Below are positions 15,822-22,318 of a stretch of 25,362 nt of DNA, in pieces (the stretch's first letter is position 1; each line of letters starts with the position of its first letter). Where the stretch lies: the NCBI GenBank assembly GCA_030615865.1, contig JAUWYK010000019.1:1-25362 (forward strand). The letters are read 5' to 3'. The translations under genes and the position numbers were made by a program. Below the pieces are notes generated by a model. That model saw only the letters and a list, made by a program, of their open reading frames with translations. It did not search any database and had not been told where the DNA came from. The stretch is from Dehalococcoidia bacterium (lineage in GTDB: Bacteria; Chloroflexota; Dehalococcoidia; Dehalococcoidales; JAUWYK01).

Positions 15822-16044
15822 AACCTATAATAAAAGTCAAGTAGAGACCGCCCTAGCGCAAAATGGCTACAATATCTTGCAAGAAACGGGCGGTCTCACT
15901 ATTTATCAGACAAATATACAACCTGGGAATGATTTAGTGATTGACTGGTCAAGGGGAGTGTGCGATTGGGAAGACCTTAAAGCACAATTAGAATGGAATG
16001 GGATTGACCCCAAACCTATCCATGACATATTAGTTCAATTATAA
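15814..16044 (+). CDS. Small protein with HicA-like layout, no catalytic His
   Basis: A 76-residue protein coupled to the HicB-like gene by an eight-base overlap. Its layout is helix (KSQVETALAQNGYNIL), strands (GGLTIYQTN, DLVIDWS) and a second helix (WEDLKAQLEWNGI), which resembles the small double-stranded-RNA-binding-like fold of HicA toxins. The position normally held by the HicA catalytic histidine (G-S-H) reads G-L-T, so it would not be a standard HicA nuclease. The order, antitoxin-like gene first, is the reverse of classical hicAB but is known in other loci. It could be an inactive HicA relative, a new toxin or an unrelated partner; I do not assign a function. Confidence 0.5.
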   Translation: MPETYNKSQVETALAQNGYNILQETGGLTIYQTNIQPGNDLVIDWSRGVCDWEDLKAQLEWNGIDPKPIHDILVQL

Positions 16045-16196
16045 TGGAATGGAGAGGCTTAAAATTTATGCCAAAAGTAAAAGATATTGATGTTAAGAAG
16101 TTGTCTACCACAAGGAAAGAATTTTATTCTGACCTAAAGAAGGCTAGTCAGCGTGTAGAAAAGCCTAAATCTTCCCCAAAACAGTCAAAAACATAG
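16044..16196 (+). CDS. Small basic protein, third gene of the cassette
   Basis: A 50-residue Lys-rich frame whose ATG overlaps the previous stop in TAATG, implying translational coupling. An internal ATG at 16068, preceded by GGAGAGG at 16051-16057, would give a 42-residue form starting MPKVKDIDVKKLS. There are 14 Lys or Arg among the last 42 residues, and the tail (KPKSSPKQSKT) looks disordered. The last ten codons lie antisense to the 3' end of an IS1595-type transposase remnant, so the original C-terminus may have been replaced when the element inserted. I recognise no family; a nucleic-acid-binding accessory is only a guess from charge. Confidence 0.45.
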   Translation: MEWRGLKFMPKVKDIDVKKLSTTRKEFYSDLKKASQRVEKPKSSPKQSKT

Positions 16197-16338
16197 GCTT
16201 CTCATCCTTGCGGTGATTAAACCTAAAGCCATACTCGTTAATATAACTTTGTAGATACTTTTCACTAACCGAGTGATAAACCCCGCCAATACCACGTTTT
16301 AACAAGCTCCAAAAACCCTCAAGCCTCCCATTTTTAAC
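16165..16338 (-). pseudogene. IS1595-family transposase, C-terminal remnant
   Basis: Reading the minus strand from 16338 to the TAG at 16165-16167 gives 57 codons with NGRLEGFWSLLKRGIGGVYH, SEKYLQSYINEYGFRFNHR and a final MFLTVLGKI. This is the C-terminus of IS1595 (ISXO2-like) DDE transposases, including the third acidic catalytic residue in LEGFWSLLK. A stop codon lies directly upstream in the same frame, and I found no further transposase sequence in the next 200 bases in any frame, so only the tail is left. No inverted terminal repeat was recognised. It marks past insertion or deletion at the right boundary of the cassette. Confidence 0.8.
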
Positions 16339-16502
16339 TTATCTCTTTCTTCCCATACCCTCCCGCCCAAAAGAGGCTTCTCCTCTCTTTAATTCTCTCA
16401 CCCAGCCCACCCAGATAGGTTGCACCTCTCTGCAACTCTTTTCCCCACCCCCATTGGGTGTTGACGATATCCCCCTTTTAACTCCCCGTTAAAGCTCCCT
16501 CA
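16339..16502. other. Pyrimidine-rich spacer with no gene
   Basis: Together with the transposase remnant this fills the stretch between the cassette and the foldase gene. The plus strand is strongly C/T-rich (runs such as TCTCCTCTCTTTAATTCTCTC), with no open frame, recognisable repeat or terminator. Confidence 0.5.
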
Positions 16503-16531
16503 TTGAAAAGATTGTGCTTTTAGGTTATAAA
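16503..16531 (+). promoter_or_regulatory. Promoter of the foldase-hom operon
   Basis: TTGAAA (16503-16508) and TATAAA (16526-16531) are 17 bases apart, placing the transcript start near 16538 and about 25 bases before the TTG start at 16563, which has GAGG at 16551-16554. Confidence 0.62.
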
Positions 16532-16562
16532 TATAGAGCACCAAGCATTCAGAGGCATAGCT

Positions 16563-17837
16563 TTGGCAAAAAAGAAGGCGGAGAAACCTAAGCGTGAGTT
16601 TACCAAACGCCAGCTTTCCCGGTGGCAGCGGCAGAAGAGAAGACAGCGCATTATCTTCGGCGTAGGGATTTTGATTGTCGTTGCTGTCTTAAGTATTATT
16701 GGCGCTGGCGTTTATTTTGGGTGGTATATCCCTGAGTATAAACCGCTGCATGAAACTGTAATTGAGGTGAATGAGACCGAGTTTGATATGGATTATTACG
16801 TAAAGATGCTCAAGTACTATGGTGGCGGCATGCCAATAGAGCAAATGGGGTTTGTGGCTGATGAGGTGGTTAAGGTTATCCAGCGCAATGAGCTGATAAG
16901 GCAAGAGGCTATGAAATTGGGTATCAGTGTTAGCGATGGGGAGGTTGATGAGGAGCTTAAGAGCTACGACCCTCCGCTAAGTAAAGACTATCGGGATGTG
17001 GTTAGAACAGCCATTCTGGTGGACAGACTGCGTGATGAGTATTTTGAGCAGCAGGTGCCAAAGTCTGCCGAGCAGAGGCACATCTGGGCGATGTTTCTGG
17101 AGAGCGAGAGTCAGGTAAATGAGGTTAAAGCCAGACTGGAGGCGGGCGAGGATTTTGCCGAGCTGGCTGGCGAGCTTTCCCTGGATAGCTTTTGCAAGTC
17201 AAAAGAAGGCGACCTTGGTTGGCGACCGGAAGGCGTCCTGACTCTGCTGCTAGGAATTCCCATAGTTGGTGACCATGCCTTTAACTGTGAAGCTGGGGTA
17301 TTAAGTGAGCCAATATATGAGGAGACCAAGCTCAAGATGGTGGGCTACTGGCTGATTGAGGTAGAGTTCCGGGATGAGGAGGCGAAAATAGCGCAAGTTA
17401 AGGTGATGCTTCTGGGTAGTGAACAGGAGGCAAATGAGGTCAGAGCCAGGCTGGAGGCTGGTGGGGATTTCGCCACCTTAGCCGAGGAGTTCTCTCAGCA
17501 CGACGAGTCCAGGGAAAATGGGGGGGAGTTTGAGGTGTCTCAGGATAGGATGAGTTCAGCCTTTGACGAGTTTGTCTTTGACCCTGAGGTAGAGCTGGAG
17601 ACATTGAGCCAGCCAATACCTGATGATGCGGTTAGTACCGAGGGTGGCTACTGGCTGGTGAAGGTTACGGAAGTAGATGAAAATAGGCAGATTGAGGAGG
17701 AGGATAGAGATATACTGAAGGCTGATGCTTTGAACCAGTGGGTGGAAGCATTGTGGGATGACCCTGATAACAAGGTTGAGAGTTATCTGGATGACGAGAA
17801 AAAAGAGTGGGCAATCTGGCACGCTATCGGAGGTTAA
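16563..17837 (+). CDS. Membrane-anchored PpiC/SurA-type peptidyl-prolyl isomerase
   Basis: A 424-residue foldase that should act outside the cytoplasmic membrane on exported proteins. A strongly basic N-terminus (residues 1-30) precedes one membrane segment (about 30-54). A SurA-like N-terminal helical region (about 65-165) includes EVVKVIQRNELIRQEAMKLG. Two parvulin-type domains follow, at about 169-268 (VKARLEAGEDFAELAGELS) and 275-370 (VRARLEAGGDFATLAEEFS). The first has an insertion and less typical catalytic residues; the second retains the QHDESRENGGEF block. The C-terminal tail is acidic. The TTG start follows GAGG by eight bases. The stop is four bases before hom, so both are probably co-transcribed although they are functionally unrelated. 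Confidence 0.88.
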   Translation: MAKKKAEKPKREFTKRQLSRWQRQKRRQRIIFGVGILIVVAVLSIIGAGVYFGWYIPEYKPLHETVIEVNETEFDMDYYVKMLKYYGGGMPIEQMGFVADEVVKVIQRNELIRQEAMKLGISVSDGEVDEELKSYDPPLSKDYRDVVRTAILVDRLRDEYFEQQVPKSAEQRHIWAMFLESESQVNEVKARLEAGEDFAELAGELSLDSFCKSKEGDLGWRPEGVLTLLLGIPIVGDHAFNCEAGVLSEPIYEETKLKMVGYWLIEVEFRDEEAKIAQVKVMLLGSEQEANEVRARLEAGGDFATLAEEFSQHDESRENGGEFEVSQDRMSSAFDEFVFDPEVELETLSQPIPDDAVSTEGGYWLVKVTEVDENRQIEEEDRDILKADALNQWVEALWDDPDNKVESYLDDEKKEWAIWHAIGG

Positions 17838-17841
17838 AAGA

Positions 17842-19143
17842 GTGAAGAAACAGAGCATCGGGGTAGGTTTAATGGGGCTGGGGGTTGTTGGTGGGGGAGT
17901 GGCCAAGGTTCTGACCGATAAGGCAAAGGTTTTAGCTGAACAGGTTGGTTGCCCTCTTGTCCTGAGAAAGGTGAAGGTCTTGGAGTCGGATTTAGCCAAG
18001 CCGCAGGCAAAAGAGCTTGGTCTTCAGCTTTTTACCACTGACGCCGAGGAGTTTTTTACTGAAGCTGATATAGATATAGTGGTTGAGGCTATCGGCGGTG
18101 AGGAACCAGCCCTGGATTATTTGAAACGGGCGCTCTCTAGTGGCAAGCATGTGGTTACCTCCAACAAGGAGGTTATTGCCAAGCACGGGGCGGAGCTATT
18201 TGCTTTGGCTCAGCAGTATGAGGTGGGACTGCACTATGAAGCTAGTGTTGGTGGTGGCATTCCTCTAATTGCCCCCTTTCAGCAAGACCTGGTAGCCAAT
18301 GAGATAAGCGGTATTTATGCCATAATAAACGGAACCACTAATTATATTCTCACCCGGATGGCAAGAGAGAGCATAGATTTCCCCTCAGCGCTCAAACAGG
18401 CCCAGGAGTTAGGCTATGCCGAGGCTGACCCCAAGGATGATATAGAGGGGATAGATGCTACCTATAAACTGGCTATTCTCGCCTCCTTAGCCTTTCATTG
18501 TCAGGTGCAACCTCAGGATGTCCACTGTGAAGGCATTTCTCGACTGGATAGTCGTGACTTCAGGTATGCTCGGGAACTGGGCTATGCCATAAAGCTGCTG
18601 GCTATAGCTAAACAGGGTGATAACTTGATTGAGGTGCGAGTTCATCCTGTTTTTATCCCTGAGGAGTCCCTTCTGGCTAAGGTTGATGGTGTTTATAATG
18701 CTATTCTGGTGGAAGGTGATTTGGTGGGCAGGGTGCTTTTCTATGGTGAGGGGGCTGGTGCCTGGCCTACCAGCAGCGCGGTTATAGCTGATGTTGTCTC
18801 AGCAGCCCAGGATATTGTTGCTGGTGGGGGTGGTAGGGTGAGGTGGAGACTTGAGCCAGGTAAAAGCATCAAGCCTATGGCTGAGCTCGAGAGCCGGTAT
18901 TACCTGAGGCTAAATGTTGCTGACCGACCCGGGGTCTTGGCTCAGGTGACTAAGGTTTTGGGTGACCATCTAATTAGTATTTCCTCGGTTATTCAGCAGG
19001 CGGCTGATGCTGTGGCTCAGACGGCTGAGATTGTTATTATGACCCACCCGGCTAAGGAAGCGGAAATGCAGCAAGCTCTTGACGAGCTGGGGCATCTGGC
19101 TCCGGTTAAAGAAATATGCAATTTTATAAGGGTGGAAGTTTAA
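17842..19143 (+). CDS. hom: Homoserine dehydrogenase
   Basis: A 433-residue enzyme that reduces aspartate semialdehyde to homoserine with NAD(P)H, the branch point to threonine, methionine and isoleucine. The nucleotide-binding loop is GLMGLGVVGGGV (residues 9-20). VVTSNKEVIAKHG, YEASVGGGIPLI, NGTTNYIL and the catalytic-region AEADPKDDIEGIDATYKL are all present. A C-terminal ACT domain begins near residue 352 (YYLRLNVADRPGVLAQVTKVL), typical of threonine-feedback-regulated long forms. The GTG at 17842 is chosen because GGAGG lies at 17829-17833; the same frame is open further left, inside the foldase gene, but without a ribosome-binding site. Threonine synthase follows about 1 kb downstream, after a repeat-flanked insert. 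Confidence 0.96.
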   Translation: MKKQSIGVGLMGLGVVGGGVAKVLTDKAKVLAEQVGCPLVLRKVKVLESDLAKPQAKELGLQLFTTDAEEFFTEADIDIVVEAIGGEEPALDYLKRALSSGKHVVTSNKEVIAKHGAELFALAQQYEVGLHYEASVGGGIPLIAPFQQDLVANEISGIYAIINGTTNYILTRMARESIDFPSALKQAQELGYAEADPKDDIEGIDATYKLAILASLAFHCQVQPQDVHCEGISRLDSRDFRYARELGYAIKLLAIAKQGDNLIEVRVHPVFIPEESLLAKVDGVYNAILVEGDLVGRVLFYGEGAGAWPTSSAVIADVVSAAQDIVAGGGGRVRWRLEPGKSIKPMAELESRYYLRLNVADRPGVLAQVTKVLGDHLISISSVIQQAADAVAQTAEIVIMTHPAKEAEMQQALDELGHLAPVKEICNFIRVEV

Positions 19144-19211
19144 GGGGACGCCCCACCCGTTTTATATCTATTCCCGCCCACCGCCCTTAAGTGGAAGGGT
19201 AGGAGCAAAAT

Positions 19212-19243
19212 AAAGGAAGTCCAAGAGGGGCGGAGCCCCAAAG
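19212..19243 (+). repeat. Dispersed hairpin repeat, partial copy A
   Basis: The core AAGTCCAAGAGGGGCGGAGC and the closing CCCAAAGAC correspond to the first hairpin unit of copies B and C. It forms GGGGC-GGA-GCCCC. The second hairpin unit is missing, so this is a fragment. It lies in the 230-base gap after hom, which also holds a weak hairpin GGGG-ACG-CCCC (19144-19154) right after the hom stop. Confidence 0.6.
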
Positions 19244-19283
19244 ACATTATAGAGAGTTAACGAGGGATAAAGCCCCCCAATAC

Positions 19284-19364
19284 AGGGAGTCTTAGAGGGG
19301 CACAGCCCTTCTTACATAAACCCCTCCCCCTCTCCTTTGAAGGAGAGGGGGATAAAGGGAGTGA
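19284..19364 (+). repeat. Dispersed hairpin repeat, copy B
   Basis: The copy begins with CAGGGAGTCTTAGAGGGGC, has a first hairpin around 19294-19312, and then a second, CCCCCTCTCCT (19326-19336) pairing with AGGAGAGGGGG (19341-19351). It ends in ATAAAGGGAGTGAGG. It is in the same orientation as copy C. The right end supplies the purine-rich GGGAGTGAGG just before the ATG of the next gene. Confidence 0.8.
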
Positions 19365-19373
19365 GGTAGAGAT

Positions 19374-20027
19374 ATGGAAAGTTGGGCTATTCCTTTAATT
19401 ACTGCCTTTGGAGGTGCAGCAATAGCACTAATTGGTAAAGAACTTATTGAGTGGTATAAACGCCCAAGATTTGAGATTGATTTTGAAGAAAGAGAAGGAC
19501 AGAAACCATATATCCCTGACTATAATGACTGGACAATGCAAACTGCAGGAGACATACACAGAATTAAGTACCTTCGCCTGATAGTACACAATAAAGGTAA
19601 GAGACCCGCAATGGATTGTGAGGCAAAACTGGAAATATCTGTTAAGAGCAAGGAAATCAATAAAGTAGCTCTCCATTGGTCTCGACGCGACCCTGCATTA
19701 TATTCAAAGTCTCGATATATTGAGGAATCATCAGCTGACCCAGAAAAGATTTTTGCGCCAATCAGCCTTAACATAAACGATGAGGAGACTGTGGATGTTC
19801 TAAGTCTTTCTTATTATTACTCCACCTTGCCTAACGCTGACCATTCTCCACATTTTCTCCCATATGTTGAAAGTGCATCGTTGAGACAATTACAGCTGAA
19901 TGCAAACACCGCCTATTCCGCAAAAGTGACAATTTACTCAAGTAATACAATGCCAAAGTCATTCAAGTTCAAGGTGAATTGGGACGGTACATTAGAAGGT
20001 TTTAATAAAGCCTTCGCATATAACTAA
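19374..20027 (+). CDS. Hypothetical membrane-anchored protein in a repeat-flanked insert
   Basis: A 217-residue protein I do not recognise. One membrane segment lies at about residues 4-22 (WAIPLITAFGGAAIALIG), followed by EWYKRPRFEIDF. A soluble domain rich in predicted beta strands includes YLRLIVHNKGKRPAMDCEAK, a pattern of conserved hypothetical proteins with an Ig-like fold. No catalytic motif is visible. Codons are clearly more A/T-rich than in hom and thrC. The gene sits between two direct copies of the dispersed repeat, and its ribosome-binding site appears to come from copy B. Transfer into the hom-thrC region is the likely history; function is unknown. Confidence 0.7.
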   Translation: MESWAIPLITAFGGAAIALIGKELIEWYKRPRFEIDFEEREGQKPYIPDYNDWTMQTAGDIHRIKYLRLIVHNKGKRPAMDCEAKLEISVKSKEINKVALHWSRRDPALYSKSRYIEESSADPEKIFAPISLNINDEETVDVLSLSYYYSTLPNADHSPHFLPYVESASLRQLQLNANTAYSAKVTIYSSNTMPKSFKFKVNWDGTLEGFNKAFAYN

Positions 20028-20039
20028 AAGGAGTAAAGT

Positions 20040-20090
20040 TTGAAACCATCTAAAGTCCTAATCATCGGCTCAGGCCCCAAATACCTATAA
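20040..20090 (+). pseudogene. Scrap resembling the N-terminus of carB (16 codons)
   Basis: TTG at 20040, with AAGGAG at 20028-20033, opens a frame reading MKPSKVLIIGSGPKYL and then stops. 'KVLIIGSGP' directly after a start codon is how carbamoyl-phosphate synthase large subunits begin (usually continuing IVIGQA). The match breaks after GSGP, where sequence leading into repeat copy C begins. It is either a relic of a carB start cut by the repeat or, less likely, the start of a lost Rossmann-fold flavoprotein. Confidence 0.5.
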
Positions 20091-20093
20091 TTA

Positions 20094-20173
20094 GGGAGTC
20101 TTAGAGGGGCGAAGCCCCTCTTATAAAAAAACCTTCCCCCTCCCTTGTAAGGGAGGGGGATACAGGGGGAGGG
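20094..20173 (+). repeat. Dispersed hairpin repeat, copy C
   Basis: GGGAGTCTTAGAGGGGC matches copy B exactly. The first hairpin is AGAGGGGC (20103-20110) with GCCCCTCT (20114-20121). The second is CCCCCTCCCT (20136-20145) with AGGGAGGGGG (20150-20159) around TGTA. The end ATACAGGGGGAGGG parallels copy B's ATAAAGGGAGTGAGG and lies just before the thrC start. Confidence 0.82.
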
Positions 20174-20184
20174 TTGCTAAGTAT

Positions 20185-21237
20185 ATGAAATCCGGAGTTT
20201 TAGCTAGATACAAGGACTTCCTTCCCGTCACCACCAAAACGCCCTTGTTTTCTTTAGGCGAGGGGGACACCCCTCTGGTAAGGTGCCGCCAGCTGGAGAA
20301 GGAGAGCGGCTGTGGTGAGCTATACCTTAAGCTTGAGGGGTGTAATCCTACCGGTTCCTTTAAAGACAGGGGCATGGTAGTGGCGGTAGCCAAGGCGCTT
20401 GAAGCAGGCAGCCAGGCTCTCATGTGTGCCTCCACCGGCAATACCAGCGCCTCAGCCGCCGCCTATGCCGCCTATTGTGGAGTTGACGCTATTATTGTTG
20501 TGCCTAAAGGCAAGATTGCCTTGGGTAAGCTGGCTCAGGCTATTGTCCATCGGGCTAAAATAGTCACTATTGAGGGAAATTTTGACCAGGCGCTGAACAT
20601 AGTGCGAAGTCTGACCCAGAAGCATCCCATTGCCCTGGTGAACTCGGTTAACCCCCATCGGATAGAGGGACAAAAAACCGCCGCCTTTGAAATTATTGAT
20701 AGTTTAGGTGAAGCTCCGGACTATCTCTTTATCCCGGTAGGTAATGCCGGCAATATTACCGCCTACTGGAAGGGCTTTGTGGAATACTATCAGGCAGGTA
20801 GGGCAAAGAGTAAGCCTAAGATGATGGGTTTTCAGGCAGAGGGTGCCGCCCCCATCGTTCGGGGTCATGTTGTTGAAAAGCCGGAGACGGTGGCTTCGGC
20901 GATAAGAATAGGCAACCCGGCTAGCTGGCAGAAAGCGGAAGCTGCCCGCGACGAGTCCGGCGGCGTCATTGACATGGTCACCGACGACGAGATTCTCTCC
21001 GCCCAGAGGCTTATGGCAACCAAGGGAGGTGTTTTTGGCGAGCCAGCGTCGGCAGCTTCTTTAGCCGGGCTCATAAAACTCTATCGCAAGGGGATGGATT
21101 TCTCCCGAAGCCGGGTGGTCTGTGTGGTAACCGGCACCGGACTCAAGGATACTGAGACCGCAGTAAAGGACACCGAGCCCTTCCTTGAGCTGCCGGCTAA
21201 CCTGACCGCCGTGGAGCAGGCTCTAGGCTTGAGTTAA
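20185..21237 (+). CDS. thrC: Threonine synthase
   Basis: A 350-residue PLP enzyme converting O-phosphohomoserine to threonine. The pyridoxal-phosphate lysine is Lys60 in [10 protein letters not shown], and [16 protein letters not shown] forms the phosphate-binding region. [13 protein letters not shown] is a second glycine-rich PLP-phosphate loop. Length and motifs fit the short bacterial and archaeal type. The ATG at 20185 is preceded by GGGGGAGGG, about 12 bases away and contributed by repeat copy C, a rather long spacing. Its natural partner hom ends about 1 kb upstream on the same strand; the insert between them may have separated an older hom-thrC pair. Confidence 0.95.
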   Translation: MKSGVLARYKDFLPVTTKTPLFSLGEGDTPLVRCRQLEKESGCGELYLKLEGCNPTGSFKDRGMVVAVAKALEAGSQALMCASTGNTSASAAAYAAYCGVDAIIVVPKGKIALGKLAQAIVHRAKIVTIEGNFDQALNIVRSLTQKHPIALVNSVNPHRIEGQKTAAFEIIDSLGEAPDYLFIPVGNAGNITAYWKGFVEYYQAGRAKSKPKMMGFQAEGAAPIVRGHVVEKPETVASAIRIGNPASWQKAEAARDESGGVIDMVTDDEILSAQRLMATKGGVFGEPASAASLAGLIKLYRKGMDFSRSRVVCVVTGTGLKDTETAVKDTEPFLELPANLTAVEQALGLS

Positions 21238-21278
21238 AATAACTTGACATAACAATTGAACAATTATCAAAGCTAATC

Positions 21279-21343
21279 AGATAGGGATTGTTTCCCTAAA
21301 AATTAAGTCAGATATTTCGTACCTACCTAGATAGGAATTGTTT
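21279..21343 (+). repeat. Pair of direct repeats upstream of folE
   Basis: AGATAGGGATTGTTT (21279-21293) recurs as AGATAGGAATTGTTT (21329-21343), one difference in 15 and exactly 50 bases apart. Each starts a small hairpin: TAGGGA/TCCCTA in the first and ATTGTTT/AAACAAT in the second. TTGACA at 21243-21248 lies upstream but has no good -10 at the right distance. The pair may be a regulator-binding region for folE. Confidence 0.45.
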
Positions 21344-21378
21344 TAGCAAACAATGGTAAGGGTTAAAGGAGGGCCAGA

Positions 21379-21945
21379 GTGATTAATGAGGCTGAGATTG
21401 AGGCAGCAGTAACCTCTATCATCAGGGCTATTGGTGAAGACCCGAAGAGGGAGGGTTTGAGAGACACTCCAGGGCGGGTGGCTGAGATGTATGCCGAGCT
21501 TTTCATGGGGCTTGATATGAATCCGCAGGAAGAGTTGACGGTCGGCTTTGAAGAAGGGCACCGCGAAATGGTAATCCTCAGGGATATTCCCTTTTATTCC
21601 ATGTGTGAGCATCACCTTTTGCCCTTTTATGGTGTGGTTCATGTAGGATATATCCCTAATGCCACCGGGCGTGTTGTCGGTGGAAGCAAGCTAGCTCGGG
21701 TGGTGGAAATCTTTGCCAAGCGCCTCCAGATTCAGGAGAGAATGACCACCCAGATTGCTGATGCCATCGTTGATGGGCTCAAGCCCGATGGGGTGGGGGT
21801 AATTGTCCAGGCTGAGCACCTGTGTATGATTATGCGTGGCATCAAAAAGCCGGGAAGTACTATTGTTACCTCAGCCCTCAGAGGTACCTTTCGCCACCGA
21901 ACAGAAACTAGGGCTGAATTTTTCTCCCTGCTGCAGGGTAAATAG
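21379..21945 (+). CDS. folE: GTP cyclohydrolase I
   Basis: A 188-residue enzyme of the type I family, which opens GTP to 7,8-dihydroneopterin triphosphate, the first step to folates and pterins. Zinc ligands are visible as Cys76 and His79 (in MCEHHLLPF) and Cys149 (in HLCMIMRG). The segments REGLRDTPGRVAEMY, GRVVGGSKLARVVEIFAKRLQIQE and TSALRGTFR are typical. The GTG start at 21379 follows AAAGGAGGG at 21365-21373. The stop is five bases from the end of a convergent desulforedoxin-like gene. Direct repeats upstream may be regulatory. Confidence 0.97.
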   Translation: MINEAEIEAAVTSIIRAIGEDPKREGLRDTPGRVAEMYAELFMGLDMNPQEELTVGFEEGHREMVILRDIPFYSMCEHHLLPFYGVVHVGYIPNATGRVVGGSKLARVVEIFAKRLQIQERMTTQIADAIVDGLKPDGVGVIVQAEHLCMIMRGIKKPGSTIVTSALRGTFRHRTETRAEFFSLLQGK

Positions 21946-21950
21946 GCAGG

Positions 21951-22094
21951 TTAATCTGAAGACGGGATTGGTCTGGGTTCCTGGACTTCCATTTCCTGAC
22001 CGCAGCAGGTTAGCTCGCCTTCACCGGCTTTAGTGCATAGTATTTCAGTGCCACACTTAGAGCAGCGATACCTTTTACCTAATTGACTTGCCAT
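21951..22094 (-). CDS. Desulforedoxin-like rubredoxin-type protein (copy 2)
   Basis: A 47-residue protein beginning MASQLGKRYRCSKCG. Cys11-x2-Cys14 and the adjacent pair Cys30-Cys31 match desulforedoxin, a tiny dimeric protein that holds one Fe(Cys)4 centre per chain with a C-x2-C and a vicinal C-C pair. Cys20 is an extra cysteine. The C-terminal tail (QEPRPIPSSD) is longer than in copy 1. It follows copy 1 by 24 bases and is probably translated from the same message. It could act as a small electron carrier or a zinc site; the fold assignment is much firmer than the role. Confidence 0.82.
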   Translation of the reverse strand: MASQLGKRYRCSKCGTEILCTKAGEGELTCCGQEMEVQEPRPIPSSD

Positions 22095-22118
22095 TTGAAT
22101 AATACTCCCACAAACAGC

Positions 22119-22238
22119 TTATTTCTTTAGCTCCATGGGTTGACCGCAGCAGTGGATTGTGCCTTCGCTCCCCCTGGTAACGATGAACTCAGCGCCACAC
22201 TTAGCACAGCAATACCTCTTACCGATTTGATTTGCCAT
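22119..22238 (-). CDS. Desulforedoxin-like rubredoxin-type protein (copy 1)
   Basis: A 39-residue protein, MANQIGKRYCCAKCGAEF then a short loop and IHCCGQPMELKK, nearly the length of classical desulforedoxin (36 residues). The metal-binding cysteines are Cys11, Cys14, Cys30 and Cys31; Cys10 is additional. The same domain forms the N-terminus of some superoxide reductases, but no superoxide-reductase domain follows here. AAGGTG lies seven bases before the ATG, and a consensus promoter on the same strand (22283-22312) should drive both copies strongly. An electron-transfer or oxidative-stress role is inferred. Confidence 0.85.
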   Translation of the reverse strand: MANQIGKRYCCAKCGAEFIVTRGSEGTIHCCGQPMELKK

Positions 22239-22282
22239 CTCAAGCACCTTTCTACGACTTAGTTACTTCATTAAACCGTCAT

Positions 22283-22312
22283 ATTATAAGCTTTGGCTTA
22301 AACTGGTGTCAA
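22283..22312 (-). promoter_or_regulatory. Consensus promoter of the desulforedoxin pair
   Basis: On the minus strand TTGACA (22312-22307) and TATAAT (22288-22283), both perfect consensus, are 18 bases apart. The transcript would start near 22276, about 38 bases before the copy 1 ATG. The promoter begins only seven bases past the yjbQ stop codon, so the pair is probably expressed independently of the genes upstream. Confidence 0.78.
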
Positions 22313-22318
22313 AGTTCG

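Noticed and set aside
17758..17841. Extended N-terminus of homoserine dehydrogenase inside the foldase gene
   Set aside because: The extension is a shadow of the foldase coding sequence; GGAGG at 17829-17833 and the family's N-terminus support 17842.
19212..20173. CRISPR array in the repeat-rich region
   Set aside because: Only two full copies, about 810 bases apart with a gene between them, and no regular spacers or cas genes.
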